Shown: piece after piece, positions 18,905-28,695 of the stretch | Layout: each line of letters starts with the position of its first letter | How positions within the stretch are numbered: the stretch's first letter is position 1 | Assembly (NCBI RefSeq): GCF_016583795.1 | Contig: NZ_NRRS01000015.1 | Span: 1 to 64,000, forward strand | Origin: Rhabdochromatium marinum | Lineage (GTDB): Bacteria > Pseudomonadota > Gammaproteobacteria > Chromatiales > Chromatiaceae | Length of the DNA: 64,000 bases | Direction: 5' to 3' | Translations under genes and position numbers: made by a program | The notes under the pieces: generated by a model | Told to the model about the DNA's origin: nothing | Databases searched by the model: none | The model's input: only the letters and a program-made list of their open reading frames with translations

Positions 18905-19846
18905 TCAGGCTCCCAGCTTGGCTCTAGGATTGAAGGTGCCAAAGTGCTCGGCGAGCTGTCGATAGGCCTCCCGCGTCGGTTCGTCGCTCGCCGGCGGTGT
19001 GACGATTTCAAATTGTACAAAGGCATCGCCGGGTGTTTTGCCGGGTAGCCCCCGGCCTTTCAGGCGCAGGCGCTGATTGCTTTGTGAACCGGCCGGAATG
19101 CGCAGGCTGACGGTGCCGCCCAGGGTGGGCACTGGCACCGTGGCGCCAAGAGCCGCCTCCCAGGGTGTGATGGGCAGGGTGAGATAAATATCCTTGCCCT
19201 CAGCGCGAAACATGGGATGAGGGGCGAAGTCGATTTCCAGAAACAGATCGCCCCGGCCACCGCCGCCGGGGGAGCCCTGGCCGGCAAGGCGAATCTGCTG
19301 GCCCTGGGTGACTCCAGCAGGGATGCGCACGTTGAGCGTGCGACTGTTGGGTTCGACGCTGCCATCCAGGCGCCGCCGTGGATCATCAAGGCGAATCTGG
19401 CGGGTGGCGCCCTGATAGGCGTCTTCCAGTGAGATCTGAATACGAGTGGTCTGGTCCATGCCGCGCTGCCGTGGTTGAGGGCCTTCGCGGCGAAAACCGC
19501 GACCGAAGACGCTGGCGAAGAAGTCGCTGAACTGGTCGATATCCTCGGGCGAAAAATCCTGCTGAAAGCCGCCGAAACCGCCAGCGCCTCCCGGACCACC
19601 GGGCGGCGGACGGAAGTCCTGTCCGGCCTGCCAGCCGCTGCCCAGGGCGTCGTAGGCAGCGCGCTTGTCCGGATCCTTTAAGACCTCGTTGGCTTCGTTG
19701 ACCTCCTTAAAGCGTTGTTCAGCCTGGGGTTCCTTGCTAACATCAGGATGGTATTTGCGCGCCAACTTGCGATAGGCGCTTTTGATTTGATCCTGTTTGG
19801 CATCGCGCGGCACCCCGAGGATTTTGTAGTAGTCCTTGTATTCCAT
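18905..19846 (-). CDS. cbpA: Curved-DNA-binding/DnaJ-class co-chaperone CbpA
   Basis: CbpA is a DnaJ paralogue working with DnaK and also binding curved DNA. The 313-aa protein has an N-terminal J domain with the HPD tripeptide (KYHPDVSKE), a Gly/Phe-rich linker (~80-110) and two beta-barrel client-binding domains. It lacks the zinc finger of DnaJ. It is the middle gene of an AAA+ ATPase-cbpA-cbpM run, an unusual association suggesting a shared proteostasis role. Confidence 0.92.
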   Translation of the reverse strand: MEYKDYYKILGVPRDAKQDQIKSAYRKLARKYHPDVSKEPQAEQRFKEVNEANEVLKDPDKRAAYDALGSGWQAGQDFRPPPGGPGGAGGFGGFQQDFSPEDIDQFSDFFASVFGRGFRREGPQPRQRGMDQTTRIQISLEDAYQGATRQIRLDDPRRRLDGSVEPNSRTLNVRIPAGVTQGQQIRLAGQGSPGGGGRGDLFLEIDFAPHPMFRAEGKDIYLTLPITPWEAALGATVPVPTLGGTVSLRIPAGSQSNQRLRLKGRGLPGKTPGDAFVQFEIVTPPASDEPTREAYRQLAEHFGTFNPRAKLGA

Positions 19847-19892
19847 TGCGCGTTACTGGGTCTGTGGTTGTCGGATTAAAAGTAGGAACGCA

Positions 19893-21365
19893 TCAGGCCG
19901 GAACGGTGCGGTGTTGTGCCCAGGCCCGCAGCCGGGCGATCTGCACGTCCATCACCACCGACAGCGGCTGCGTGCGCTGGAGTTCGGTGGCGATGGCTTG
20001 GGTGCCCAGGCCGGCGCTGTCATCGGCACGGGCCGCATAGAGGGCTGAGACCACGGCCTGCTCAATACCGGCCCCCGAAAAGCCATCGGACAGGGCCGCG
20101 AGCTGGTCGAGATCGAAATCATCTGGGTCGAGGCCGCGTTTGGTCAGATGGATGCGCAAGATCTCGCGGCGTATGTTGGTGTTGGGCAGATCGACGAAGA
20201 AGATTTCATCGAAGCGGCCCTTGCGCACCAGCTCCGGTGGCAACAGCTTAATATCGTTGGAGGTGGCCACCAAAAAAATCGCCGCCTTGCGCTCAGCCAT
20301 CCAGGTCAGCAGGGTGCCGATGATGCGCCGACCGGTGCCCTCGTCACTGTTGCCAACCGACAGGCCTTTTTCAATTTCATCCAGCCATAGCACGCAAGGT
20401 GCCATCACTTCGGCGGTTTTCAGCGATTCGCGCAGATTACGCTCGGTTTCACCAATGTATTTGTTGTACAGCGCGCCAAAATCAAGCCGCAACAGCGGTA
20501 CGCCAAACAGCCCGGCTACTGCCTTGGCGGCCAGACTCTTGCCGCCCCCCTGCACGCCGAGCAGCATGATTCCACGCGGGCGCTCGGTGTGCGGCTCATC
20601 GGACAGGAAGGGCTCACGGCGCAGATCGATCCAGGCTTTCAGGTTTTCAAGCCCGGCCACCTCAGCGAAGCTGGCGGTGTCGTACTCAAACGAAATGCTG
20701 CCTTCCGGGCTGAGCAACTGGTGTTTGGCGCGGGTGATTTCCTCAACATCGGACTCGGTAATGGCGCCATCGCGATGAATGGCATTGCGCACCAGGCGGC
20801 GTGCGTCGGATTCGGTCACCCCGAGCAGGGTGCGCGACAGGCGATCCACTGCCTTGCGGTTGGCGCGAAAAGCCCGGCGCGGGCCGGCATGTTGCCAGCG
20901 CTGGGCTTCTTCACGGATCAGGGTCAGCAGGCGGCTGCGATTGGGCAAGCGCAGGCTGAAGCGGGCGCTCAGATGGCGAAATTCCGGTGGGCTTTCAAGC
21001 GCATGGCTGACCAATACCAGACGCCGGGCGACTTCACTGAAGTTGAGGGCAATTTCCTTTATCAGGCGCACATGCAGTGGATTGTCGAGAAAGGGATGAA
21101 AGTCAAGCAGCAGATAGATACCAGACTGCGAGCTGACCTTGATATAGCGCAGCATCTCGGCCGGCTCGGCCAGGTCCGCCTGGGGGCGGGCGTCATATTC
21201 GGCGCGGCGCAAGCCATCGGTCATGGTCCAGCAAAACAAGGGTAGGGCGAATTGAATCGCCAGCCGGCTGAACAGCTCAATGATGCGCTTTTCCTCCAGC
21301 GATTCAATCAGCAGCACCGGGGTTTCGGTGCGCAGAATCAGGTCGAGATCATGCAGATCAGTCAT
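19893..21365 (-). CDS. Ycf46-like AAA+ ATPase
   Basis: The 490-aa protein resembles the Ycf46 group of AAA+ ATPases. An N-terminal ~220-residue non-catalytic domain (TPVLLIESLEEKRIIELFSR at its start) precedes one AAA+ module. The module has Walker A GVQGGGKSLAAKA, Walker B VLWLDEIEKG, sensor region LVATSND and a FtsH-like second region (ELVRKGRFDEIFFVDLPN). There is no transmembrane segment or protease motif. From memory, cyanobacterial Ycf46 has been linked to CO2 utilisation, and this gene is divergent from the dabBA inorganic-carbon pump. Its 46-nt spacing to cbpA suggests co-transcription with the chaperone pair. Confidence 0.8.
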   Translation of the reverse strand: MTDLHDLDLILRTETPVLLIESLEEKRIIELFSRLAIQFALPLFCWTMTDGLRRAEYDARPQADLAEPAEMLRYIKVSSQSGIYLLLDFHPFLDNPLHVRLIKEIALNFSEVARRLVLVSHALESPPEFRHLSARFSLRLPNRSRLLTLIREEAQRWQHAGPRRAFRANRKAVDRLSRTLLGVTESDARRLVRNAIHRDGAITESDVEEITRAKHQLLSPEGSISFEYDTASFAEVAGLENLKAWIDLRREPFLSDEPHTERPRGIMLLGVQGGGKSLAAKAVAGLFGVPLLRLDFGALYNKYIGETERNLRESLKTAEVMAPCVLWLDEIEKGLSVGNSDEGTGRRIIGTLLTWMAERKAAIFLVATSNDIKLLPPELVRKGRFDEIFFVDLPNTNIRREILRIHLTKRGLDPDDFDLDQLAALSDGFSGAGIEQAVVSALYAARADDSAGLGTQAIATELQRTQPLSVVMDVQIARLRAWAQHRTVPA

Positions 21366-21519
21366 GGCTGTGCGGGTTGAATCGGCTGCTTGGTTAGCCT
21401 TTGCTCGGGAAATCAGAGTTTACATCATCGTGGCTGAAATGAGCGCATGGCGAAGGGCGTTGAACGGGCCGGGGTAGCAGGCCCGCCAGCGGCGCCCGTG
21501 GCCGCGTGCGCTGCGTATC

Positions 21520-21535
21520 ATAGATAAAAATCTAT
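21520..21535. promoter_or_regulatory. 16-bp palindrome between the ATPase gene and dabB
   Basis: ATAGAT-AAAA-ATCTAT is a perfect 6-4-6 inverted repeat in the 268-nt divergent region, about 100 nt before dabB, followed by CC and seven T. The AT-only arms make a weak RNA stem, so an operator is more likely than a terminator. No regulator gene lies alongside. Function is inference. Confidence 0.3.
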
Positions 21536-21633
21536 CCTTTTTTTAGAAAAGACCGGCTTTTATTGAAGTCTAAATCGCGCCATACTCAATTCTGCAATCG
21601 GTTGTCAATGGGCGTCATTCCCTGGAGGTGTGT

Positions 21634-23250
21634 ATGTCATTCTCACTGATGACGGCTGCGGCGCTGGCCGCTCCCTTGAGTCTCTGGACTTTGGTGGCGG
21701 TGCCGGATCGTCTGGCGCAGTCACTCGGCCATCGTCTGGCGGTGGTGACCAATGCCCTAGCCTGGGTGGCCTTTGGTCTGGCATTGACCACTCTGTTACT
21801 GCATGGATTCGGGCCGGCGGAGGCGCTGACGCTGCTATCGATCACTTTGCCGTTTGATGTTGGTGCTCTGGCTATCGGTGTCTATGTTGATGCGGTCACC
21901 GTCATCATGCTGACCCTGGTGGCGCTGGTGGGGGCGGTGGTTTCGACCTATTCGCTCAACTACATGGCCGGGGAGTCGCGCGAAGGCTATTTTCATAAGT
22001 GGCTCATGCTGACGTTGGCCTCCATTTTAACGGTGCTGGTGGCGAGCAATCTGCTGATGTTCTCCCTGGCCTGGATGGCGACCAGTCTGTGCTTGCATCA
22101 GCTGTTGCTGTTTTATCCCGAGCGTCCGGGAGCGATCCTGGCAGCGCATAAAAAGTTCGTGTTTAGCCGCATCGGCGATGCCAGTCTGTTCATTGCCAGC
22201 CTGCTGATTGGCGCGACCCTGCACACCATGGATCTGTCTGGTGTGTATGCCGCTTTGGCCTGTCACAGCGGTCCGCTGCCGGGCACTTTACAGACAGCGG
22301 CCTGGCTGATTGTGCTGGCAGCGGTGCTGAAGTGTGCGCAGTTTCCCTTTCATGGCTGGATCTTGCAGGTCATGGAAGCGCCAACGCCGGTGTCCGCGCT
22401 CTTGCATGCCGGCATTGTCAATGCGGGGGCTTTCCTGGTAATCCGCATGAGCCCGGTGATGTCGTTCTCCGGTGTGGCTCTGGATAGCCTGGCGGTGGTG
22501 GGTCTGGTCACGCTGGCAATCAGCTCGCTGGTGATGCTGACCCAGACCAGTATCAAGGTTTCGCTCGCCTGGTCCACCTCGGCGCAGATGGGCTTCATGC
22601 TGCTGGAGGCCGGTCTGGGACTCTACAGCTTGGCGCTGCTGCATCTGGTGGCGCACTCTCTGTATAAAGCGCACGCCTTTTTGGCTTCGGGCAGCGGTGT
22701 TGATGGTTTCCGTGCGCCGGTGCTGCCCTTCGGGCATGGCGCACCCCAACCCTGGCATTGGCTGGTGGCCTTTCAGGGGGCGATTTTGATGACGCTGATC
22801 GCCGGTTTTCTGTTCGGGATCGATCCGCGCGAACAGCCGGCGCTCATTGTGACCGGTGCCGTGGTCACCATTGCCTGCGCGCAACTCTTGTTGCAGGCAC
22901 TGGTACTGGAAGACAACGCCAAGTTGCTGATCCGTGCGACCGCTATGGGGGCCTTTGTGTGCCTGGCCTATTTTACCCTGCATCGTGCTTTTGAGCAGGC
23001 GATTGCTGGAAGTGTACAACCGGCTGAGCCGGCCAGCGTTGCCTTTGAAAGTATGCTGGGGGTGGCCGTGGTGCTGGTTTTTGTTGGGCTGTTGCTGTTG
23101 CAGCATCTGTTCGGTCGCTTGCGCGGGCCGGTGCGTCAGGCTATTCAGGTGCATCTCTACAATGGGCTTTATGTGGATATTTTGGTGACGCGTTTGATTA
23201 CCCGGCTGTGGCCGGCGCCCAAGCGGTCGGCCGCTGTACGCCTGGGGTGA
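21634..23250 (+). CDS. dabB: DabB-type proton-channelling membrane subunit
   Basis: DabB is the membrane partner of DabA in the DAB inorganic-carbon accumulation system and is homologous to NuoL/MrpA antiporter-like subunits. The 538-aa hydrophobic protein shows the family core: YMAGESREGYFHKW, KFPFHGWI-like AQFPFHGWILQVMEAPTPVS, ALLHAGIVNAGAFL and ALLHLVAHSLYKAHAFL. ATG 21634 has GGAGG five bases upstream. It lies 61 nt before dabA. The pair is thought to couple the proton motive force to CO2 hydration in the cytoplasm. Confidence 0.9.
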   Translation: MSFSLMTAAALAAPLSLWTLVAVPDRLAQSLGHRLAVVTNALAWVAFGLALTTLLLHGFGPAEALTLLSITLPFDVGALAIGVYVDAVTVIMLTLVALVGAVVSTYSLNYMAGESREGYFHKWLMLTLASILTVLVASNLLMFSLAWMATSLCLHQLLLFYPERPGAILAAHKKFVFSRIGDASLFIASLLIGATLHTMDLSGVYAALACHSGPLPGTLQTAAWLIVLAAVLKCAQFPFHGWILQVMEAPTPVSALLHAGIVNAGAFLVIRMSPVMSFSGVALDSLAVVGLVTLAISSLVMLTQTSIKVSLAWSTSAQMGFMLLEAGLGLYSLALLHLVAHSLYKAHAFLASGSGVDGFRAPVLPFGHGAPQPWHWLVAFQGAILMTLIAGFLFGIDPREQPALIVTGAVVTIACAQLLLQALVLEDNAKLLIRATAMGAFVCLAYFTLHRAFEQAIAGSVQPAEPASVAFESMLGVAVVLVFVGLLLLQHLFGRLRGPVRQAIQVHLYNGLYVDILVTRLITRLWPAPKRSAAVRLG

Positions 23251-23311
23251 ACGCCGGCAGACAGCAAACTGTGAACTTCCAGTGTGAATGTCCAGCGTGA
23301 GGAGTGAGATC

Positions 23312-25993
23312 ATGATGCAGACAGCTGTTGAAGCGGATAACGGGACAGCCGTGCCGGCAACGCCGGCGCAGCGTCGCGAGGCTGAGGTGAGCGTGGAACT
23401 GGAACAGCGCATCGCGGCAGCCTGTGAGCGCATTGCGCCGGTCTGGCCACTGGATCGCTTTGTGGCGGTGAATCCCTTTCATGGCCTGGTTGATCAGTCC
23501 TTTCAGCAGGCGGCCGCGACCCTGTGCCGGATTAGCGGAGCACGGCTCTATATGCCGCGTGCCTATTATCGCGAGCAGATGGACAATGGGCGCATCAGCG
23601 ACGCCGATCTGCGTGCCGCAGCACAACACTGCGGCCATGCGCTGAGTCCGGCTGCGCTGCGCCAGGCGGTACTGACCGAGCCGGCGTCAGCAGCGGGCGT
23701 GCCCTTGCTGACCGCAGTGCTTGATGAGCAGGATGCCGATGACTGGTCGAGCTTTGTTGTGGAACGCATCAGTCACCATTGCGCGGCCTATTACGACATG
23801 GGGCAGGCGACCTGGAAACGGCCCTGGACCGGGCTGTCGCTCTATACTGCCTGGCGACGCTTTGCCGCGCTTGATTACAGCGCCACCATGATGGGTCAGC
23901 ATGGCATGCGCGCGCGGGTCAAGGCATTGCCGGACTCGCCGCAGGTCTGTATCGCCTCGGCACTGCGCCGGCTGGGACTGCCGCCGCAGGCACAGCTTGA
24001 TTACATGCATGCGGCGTTGCTCGACATCGGGGGCTGGGCTGCCTGGACGCGCCTGCTGCGCTGGGAGGCAGAGTTGGCTGGCGAAACCGATGACAGCCTG
24101 GTAGAGTTGCTGGCGATTCGTCTGGCTTGGGATCTGCTGGTGTTCGAGCACAAGGCCAGCCCGGAGTTAATCAACCGTTGGCGCGAGGTCTGTGAGCGGC
24201 TCGGGCGCGGTGAGGTCGCTAATCCGACGTTGAATGCTCAGGCGCCGAATGCCCCGACAAAGCGTTCGGACAGTGGGGATCTGGCGGCCAGTAATCAGGC
24301 AACCGGCGATCAGGAGAACGGCAATCAGGTGCCCGAGGCGCTGATCGATCATATCTTGCTGACCGCATTTGAGTTGGGCTATCAGCGCCGGCTGCTGGGA
24401 ATGCTGACCCCCCAGGAACAGGCCACAGAGCGACCGGCGGTGGCGTCACGCCCGGCGGTGCAGGCGGCCTTTTGTATTGATGTGCGCTCGGAGGTCATCC
24501 GCCGTGCTTTCGAAACCATCTGCCCGCAGGCACAAACCCTGGGCTTTGCCGGGTTCTTTGGGTTGCCGATTGAGCATGTGCCGCTCGGAGCTGTGGCAGC
24601 GCGTGCGCATCTGCCGGTGTTGCTCAAACCGAGTTACCGGGTGTGCTCGACTCTGCAGGGAGCCGATGCCGAGGAGACCGCTCAGGCGCTGGCTACGCAG
24701 CGGCGGCGCAATGGGCTGAGCAAAACCTGGAAAGCCTTTAAAATGGGGGCTTCCTCCTGCTTTTCGTTCGTCGAGGCCGCTGGTCTGCTGCTCTACACGC
24801 CCAAGATTCTGGCCGACAGTTTTGGCTTCGCGCGGCCAGTGCCGGCGCCCGATGATATGCGGCTTGACCGCGAGCAGGCCGGGCGGGTTAGCCCGAGTCT
24901 GGACGCTCCGGTGCACAGTGCCTGTGCACATCAAGAGGCGGCTTTGGGTGAGGCAACGCACCTGAGCGGCATTCCAGCCGCTGACCGCCTTGGGCTGGCT
25001 GAATCGATGCTGCGGGGGCTGTCGCTGACCGAAGGCTTCGCGCGCTTGGTGTTACTGGTCGGGCATGGCAGCACAGTGGTGAATAATCCACAGGCTGCCG
25101 GGCTGGACTGTGGGGCCTGTGGCGGTCTCAGTGGCGAGGCCAGCGCCCGCATTGGTGCGGCGTTGCTGAATGATCCCGCTGTGCGCGCCGGGTTGGCCGA
25201 ACGCGGCATTGAAATTCCAGCCGATACCCGCTTCCTAGGGGCTTTGCACGACACCTGTGTCGATCAGATTCGGCTGTTTGAGACCGACTATCTGCCAAGT
25301 GATTATGCTGAGGAACTGGCTGAGCTGGAGAGCTGGCTGGCGCAGGCCGGCGAGTTGACACGCTTGCAGCGTGCGGCACGACTGGGCTTGCAGGGGCAGT
25401 CGCGGCGGGCGATTAACGCCAGGATTCACAAGCGCAGTCGCGACTGGTCGCAGGTGCGCCCGGAATGGGCGCTGGCAGGCTGCGCGGCCTTTATTGCCGC
25501 CCCGCGTACCCGCACCCGCACACTCGATCTCGGTGGGCGGACCTTTTTGCATGATTATGACTGGCAAGCTGATGACAACTTTGCTGTGCTGGAGCTGATC
25601 ATGACCGCGCCCATGGTGGTGGCCGGCTGGATCAATCTGCAATACTATGGTTCGACCACCGATAATCGCCGCTTTGGCAGTGGTAACAAGGTGCTGCACA
25701 ATGTTGTGGGTGGTGCCATCGGTGTGCTGGAAGGCAACACGGGCGATCTGCGCGTTGGCCTGCCGCTGCAATCCCTGCACGACGGCCAGCGCTGGGTGCA
25801 TGAGCCGCTGCGGTTGTCAGTATTTCTGGAAGCGCCCCAAGAGCCGATTGATGCCATCATTGCGCGCCAAGCGTTGGTGCGGCAGATGCTTGACAACGGC
25901 TGGCTGCATCTGTTCCGGATTGATGCCGAGGGCATGATCACCCAGCGCCTACACAATCTTGGCTGGCAGGCACCTGTGGCCCATGCAGCCTAA
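23312..25993 (+). CDS. dabA: DabA (DUF2309) vectorial CO2-hydrating subunit
   Basis: The 893-aa protein is DabA, a zinc protein resembling beta-carbonic anhydrase. The expected metal and active-site residues are visible: C388 and D390 in FCIDVRSE, H585 in VGHGSTVVNNP and C600 in LDCGACGG. The 15-residue spacing of the last two equals that of the characterised Halothiobacillus protein (H524/C539). ATG 23312 is chosen because GAGGAG lies 7 nt upstream; an in-frame ATG at 23288 is less well placed. A low-complexity insertion (NQATGDQENGNQ region, ~310-335) lies just before the catalytic half. The pair would supply bicarbonate to the Calvin cycle. Confidence 0.93.
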   Translation: MMQTAVEADNGTAVPATPAQRREAEVSVELEQRIAAACERIAPVWPLDRFVAVNPFHGLVDQSFQQAAATLCRISGARLYMPRAYYREQMDNGRISDADLRAAAQHCGHALSPAALRQAVLTEPASAAGVPLLTAVLDEQDADDWSSFVVERISHHCAAYYDMGQATWKRPWTGLSLYTAWRRFAALDYSATMMGQHGMRARVKALPDSPQVCIASALRRLGLPPQAQLDYMHAALLDIGGWAAWTRLLRWEAELAGETDDSLVELLAIRLAWDLLVFEHKASPELINRWREVCERLGRGEVANPTLNAQAPNAPTKRSDSGDLAASNQATGDQENGNQVPEALIDHILLTAFELGYQRRLLGMLTPQEQATERPAVASRPAVQAAFCIDVRSEVIRRAFETICPQAQTLGFAGFFGLPIEHVPLGAVAARAHLPVLLKPSYRVCSTLQGADAEETAQALATQRRRNGLSKTWKAFKMGASSCFSFVEAAGLLLYTPKILADSFGFARPVPAPDDMRLDREQAGRVSPSLDAPVHSACAHQEAALGEATHLSGIPAADRLGLAESMLRGLSLTEGFARLVLLVGHGSTVVNNPQAAGLDCGACGGLSGEASARIGAALLNDPAVRAGLAERGIEIPADTRFLGALHDTCVDQIRLFETDYLPSDYAEELAELESWLAQAGELTRLQRAARLGLQGQSRRAINARIHKRSRDWSQVRPEWALAGCAAFIAAPRTRTRTLDLGGRTFLHDYDWQADDNFAVLELIMTAPMVVAGWINLQYYGSTTDNRRFGSGNKVLHNVVGGAIGVLEGNTGDLRVGLPLQSLHDGQRWVHEPLRLSVFLEAPQEPIDAIIARQALVRQMLDNGWLHLFRIDAEGMITQRLHNLGWQAPVAHAA

Positions 25994-26325
25994 TTAAAGC
26001 CTGGCACTTCACGTCCGAAGTTTGCCAGGAAGTTTGCATCATCAATAGATCGGTGGTGTTGCAAAATTGTGCATGATCTTCTCAACTCGCTCCAGATGGT
26101 GCGCCGCACCCGGGCGAGGCTTTCGCAGAAGGTGGCGTGAGATGTGAAGTACCAAGCGCGCCGGATACAATTGAGGTCGACAGAGGACGCAACGGTGGAA
26201 TCGTAGGGCGTTTTGGTCGACATCAGACGATACCGCCCGCGACCCTCTGCCTTCAACCCATCCGACTCCGCCTCCATCACCCGGAGCGTCACCTTGCCCT
26301 TCCGCAAAGACTCAAAAATGGCCAA
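25990..26325 (-). pseudogene. Uncertain ORF, possibly decayed DDE transposase
   Basis: A 111-codon minus-strand frame includes VTLRVMEAESDGLKAEGRG and RYRLMST. This faintly recalls the segment of IS4-type transposases just before the catalytic Glu helix. The remainder (Trp, His and Ser/Arg-rich) does not continue that homology. No ribosome site is seen and the frame overlaps the dabA stop. It sits next to a clear transposase fragment, so insertion-sequence debris is plausible, but it may be non-coding. Confidence 0.25.
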
Positions 26326-26644
26326 AGTCGAGTTCTGTACATTGTGTCTTTTGCTGAGAAGGGGCTATAGTACAGGCTTACTTGCGAGAAAAGGGCGATG
26401 TATCCTCGGCTAAGCTTAAATCGCCCGTCTCAGCCGGGGTTGCATTATTTTGTGTTCACTTAAGGTATTGTGACCACTGCATGCCAAGTTGTTGTGGATG
26501 GGTGCAACCTGCCGAGCGCGCCTGCGGTGGCCAGCCGTTGGGCTGAGTCCCCACTAGCCCCAGTCCAAGTCAGTCAAGTAGCGCCCATTGGTTTAAACGT
26601 CATGGAAAGACCTTGATGCAATCGCACAAACGAGGACGGCAACC

Positions 26645-26955
26645 ATGTTGACGCTCAACGCCCCCCAGCTCACCGGTCAGGCTCCAGAACTGTTTGAAAG
26701 CTTCCAGGCACTGATTCGTGGTGTTGAAGGCGCCCTGGTCTCTGGAACAGCCGCCCATAAAGTCAAACAAGGCGTGTTGAACAGCTTGCTGAGCTTGGGT
26801 TGCAAAACGATTGAGGCGTTCTTTGCAGCCAGCGGTGACGGAAACCGAAGAGAGAGCTTGAGCATGGATAACAGACACGTGCTCAAGCGCCTAACTCCCC
26901 GTTCACGGTTCACGGACGTATTCGGAATATATTGGGTGAACTCAAGTTTCACCGA
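26645..26955 (+). pseudogene. Truncated ISKra4-family transposase N-terminus
   Basis: About 100 codons resemble the N-terminal region of ISKra4-family transposases: [52 protein letters not shown] and [11 protein letters not shown]. After about 26955 the homology stops and the frame soon ends, with the next gene beginning at 27052. The DDE catalytic part is absent, so this is a dead fragment. The family call is from memory of the conserved N-terminal pattern. The 26326-26644 stretch before it shows no gene and may hold the element's old left end. Confidence 0.6.
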
Positions 26956-27051
26956 TTCGTATTGCAGGTGTTGTGGACGCGCTCGGCAGGTTGTGCAAGA
27001 TGTGGATGGTCTCTCAATATCTGCGAAAACACAATAAATTTAGAGTGCTTT

Positions 27052-28662
27052 ATGGAAAAAATTAACAATTTGCCAATATGGCTTCGTATCGTAATTGCGA
27101 TGTGGCTAATCATGGTGCCGGCCTGGACAGGCATGATTATGTGGGCAGCCAATGAACAGCGCCAAACAGCCATTCGTCAAGCCGATGCTTTTACTGAAAC
27201 CCTGCATGAAATTACCATGGCGGGGATGACAGCGATGATGATCACTGGGGTTGTCCATAAACGTGCCGAGTTTCTTGATCAAATCATTGAATTACGTAAT
27301 TTGCACGATTTGCGCGTCTTGCGAGGTAAAAATGTTGCCGGACAGTATGGTCCAGGCGAAGAAGATGAACACCCAAGGGATGCGGTTGAACGTCGGGTGT
27401 TGGAAACGGGTGAGCCTTATTACCACATTGAAGGAGATATGCTACGCACGGTGGCTCCAGTCTTTAGTTCAACTGATTATCTTGGTAAAAATTGCATGAT
27501 GTGCCACAACCTCGCTCCGGAAGGTTCGGTGTTGGGCGCTGTCGCCATGGAAATCGATCTGACGGAAGTCAATAATTCTGTAGAGACTTTCCGTCTGAGT
27601 ATTTTTCTTGCGGCGGCAATATTAAGTTTGCCAGTATTGCTGTTTTTGTACTTTTTTACTCGTTCCTTTGTCAGTCATCCATTGGCAAATATGACGAAAA
27701 GTTTGCAAGGCCTGGCGGATGGCGATGGTGATTTAACCCAACGCGTGCCGATAAAAGGTCAAGACGAAGTGGGGCGTGCAGCGCTGGCTTTTAATCGCAT
27801 GATGGATAATATTCGCAACATGCTGGCCTTGGTTATTGATGCGGCAAAGCACATGAATCGTTCGGCTACAGAACTGAACGCCATCACCGAACGCACTGAT
27901 GCCGGCATTATCCGCCAGCGGGCCGAGATTGACCAATTGGCCACTGCTATGAACCAAATGAGTTCTGCAGCGCAGGAAGTCGCCAATAATGCGCAAATCA
28001 GTGCTGACGCCACCCATGAGACGCAAGCCAAGACGGAAACCAGCACCCATGTGGTTGCAACCACAACGCAGCAAATCGAAGAACTGGCTCGCAAGGTGCA
28101 AAGTGCCGCAGAAGTGATCCGCGAGTTGGACAAAGGCAGTGAAGACATCGGTCAGGTGTTGGATGTGATTCGCAACATTGCCGAGCAAACCAACTTGCTG
28201 GCGCTCAATGCGGCCATTGAGGCTGCACGGGCCGGCGAGGCTGGGCGCGGTTTTGCGGTGGTGGCCGATGAAGTGCGCTCGCTGGCCACTCGCACGCAAC
28301 AGTCAACGGAAGAAATTCAAACGATGATTCAGCGGCTGCAGCAGGCTAGCGCACGTTCGGTTCAGGCGATGATGGAGAGTCAGGAACAGGCGAACATCAG
28401 TATCGGTTTGGTATCTGAAACCGAACAAGCCCTCAACGCCATTGCGCAATCGGTGAATACGATTAACGATATCAACACCCAACTTGCAAGTGCAGCTGAG
28501 GAGCAAAGTGCGGTCACTGAAGAGATGAATCGCAATGTTACCCGTATTTCCGATGTTGCTGAGGAGAACGTGGACGAAGCGAACAAAACCAGGGAAGCCG
28601 CCGAGCAATTAAGCGGTTTGGCCAAAGTGCTGGATGCAATTGTGTTGAAGTTTAAGGTCTAA
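27052..28662 (+). CDS. Chemoreceptor with c-type heme sensor motif (copy 1)
   Basis: This 536-aa methyl-accepting chemotaxis protein starts with a membrane helix ([20 protein letters not shown]). Its ~150-residue periplasmic domain of the Tll0287/DUF3365-like type contains C148-M-M-C151-H152, a covalent heme c motif. A second helix ([17 protein letters not shown]), HAMP and a signalling domain with [19 protein letters not shown] and [14 protein letters not shown] follow. Heme in such a domain would sense redox state or a gas such as O2 or NO. ATG 27052 is chosen because it matches the start of the next paralogue. The first ~650 nt are visibly more AT-rich in third positions than copy 2. It directly follows insertion-sequence debris. 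Confidence 0.88.
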   Translation: MEKINNLPIWLRIVIAMWLIMVPAWTGMIMWAANEQRQTAIRQADAFTETLHEITMAGMTAMMITGVVHKRAEFLDQIIELRNLHDLRVLRGKNVAGQYGPGEEDEHPRDAVERRVLETGEPYYHIEGDMLRTVAPVFSSTDYLGKNCMMCHNLAPEGSVLGAVAMEIDLTEVNNSVETFRLSIFLAAAILSLPVLLFLYFFTRSFVSHPLANMTKSLQGLADGDGDLTQRVPIKGQDEVGRAALAFNRMMDNIRNMLALVIDAAKHMNRSATELNAITERTDAGIIRQRAEIDQLATAMNQMSSAAQEVANNAQISADATHETQAKTETSTHVVATTTQQIEELARKVQSAAEVIRELDKGSEDIGQVLDVIRNIAEQTNLLALNAAIEAARAGEAGRGFAVVADEVRSLATRTQQSTEEIQTMIQRLQQASARSVQAMMESQEQANISIGLVSETEQALNAIAQSVNTINDINTQLASAAEEQSAVTEEMNRNVTRISDVAEENVDEANKTREAAEQLSGLAKVLDAIVLKFKV

Positions 28663-28695
28663 CTGCGCACGAACCGCACGACTCACGGAATTAAT

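Noticed and set aside
22288-23433. 381-codon minus-strand frame opposite dabB
   Set aside because: Gln/His/Arg-rich shadow of dabB; no family features.
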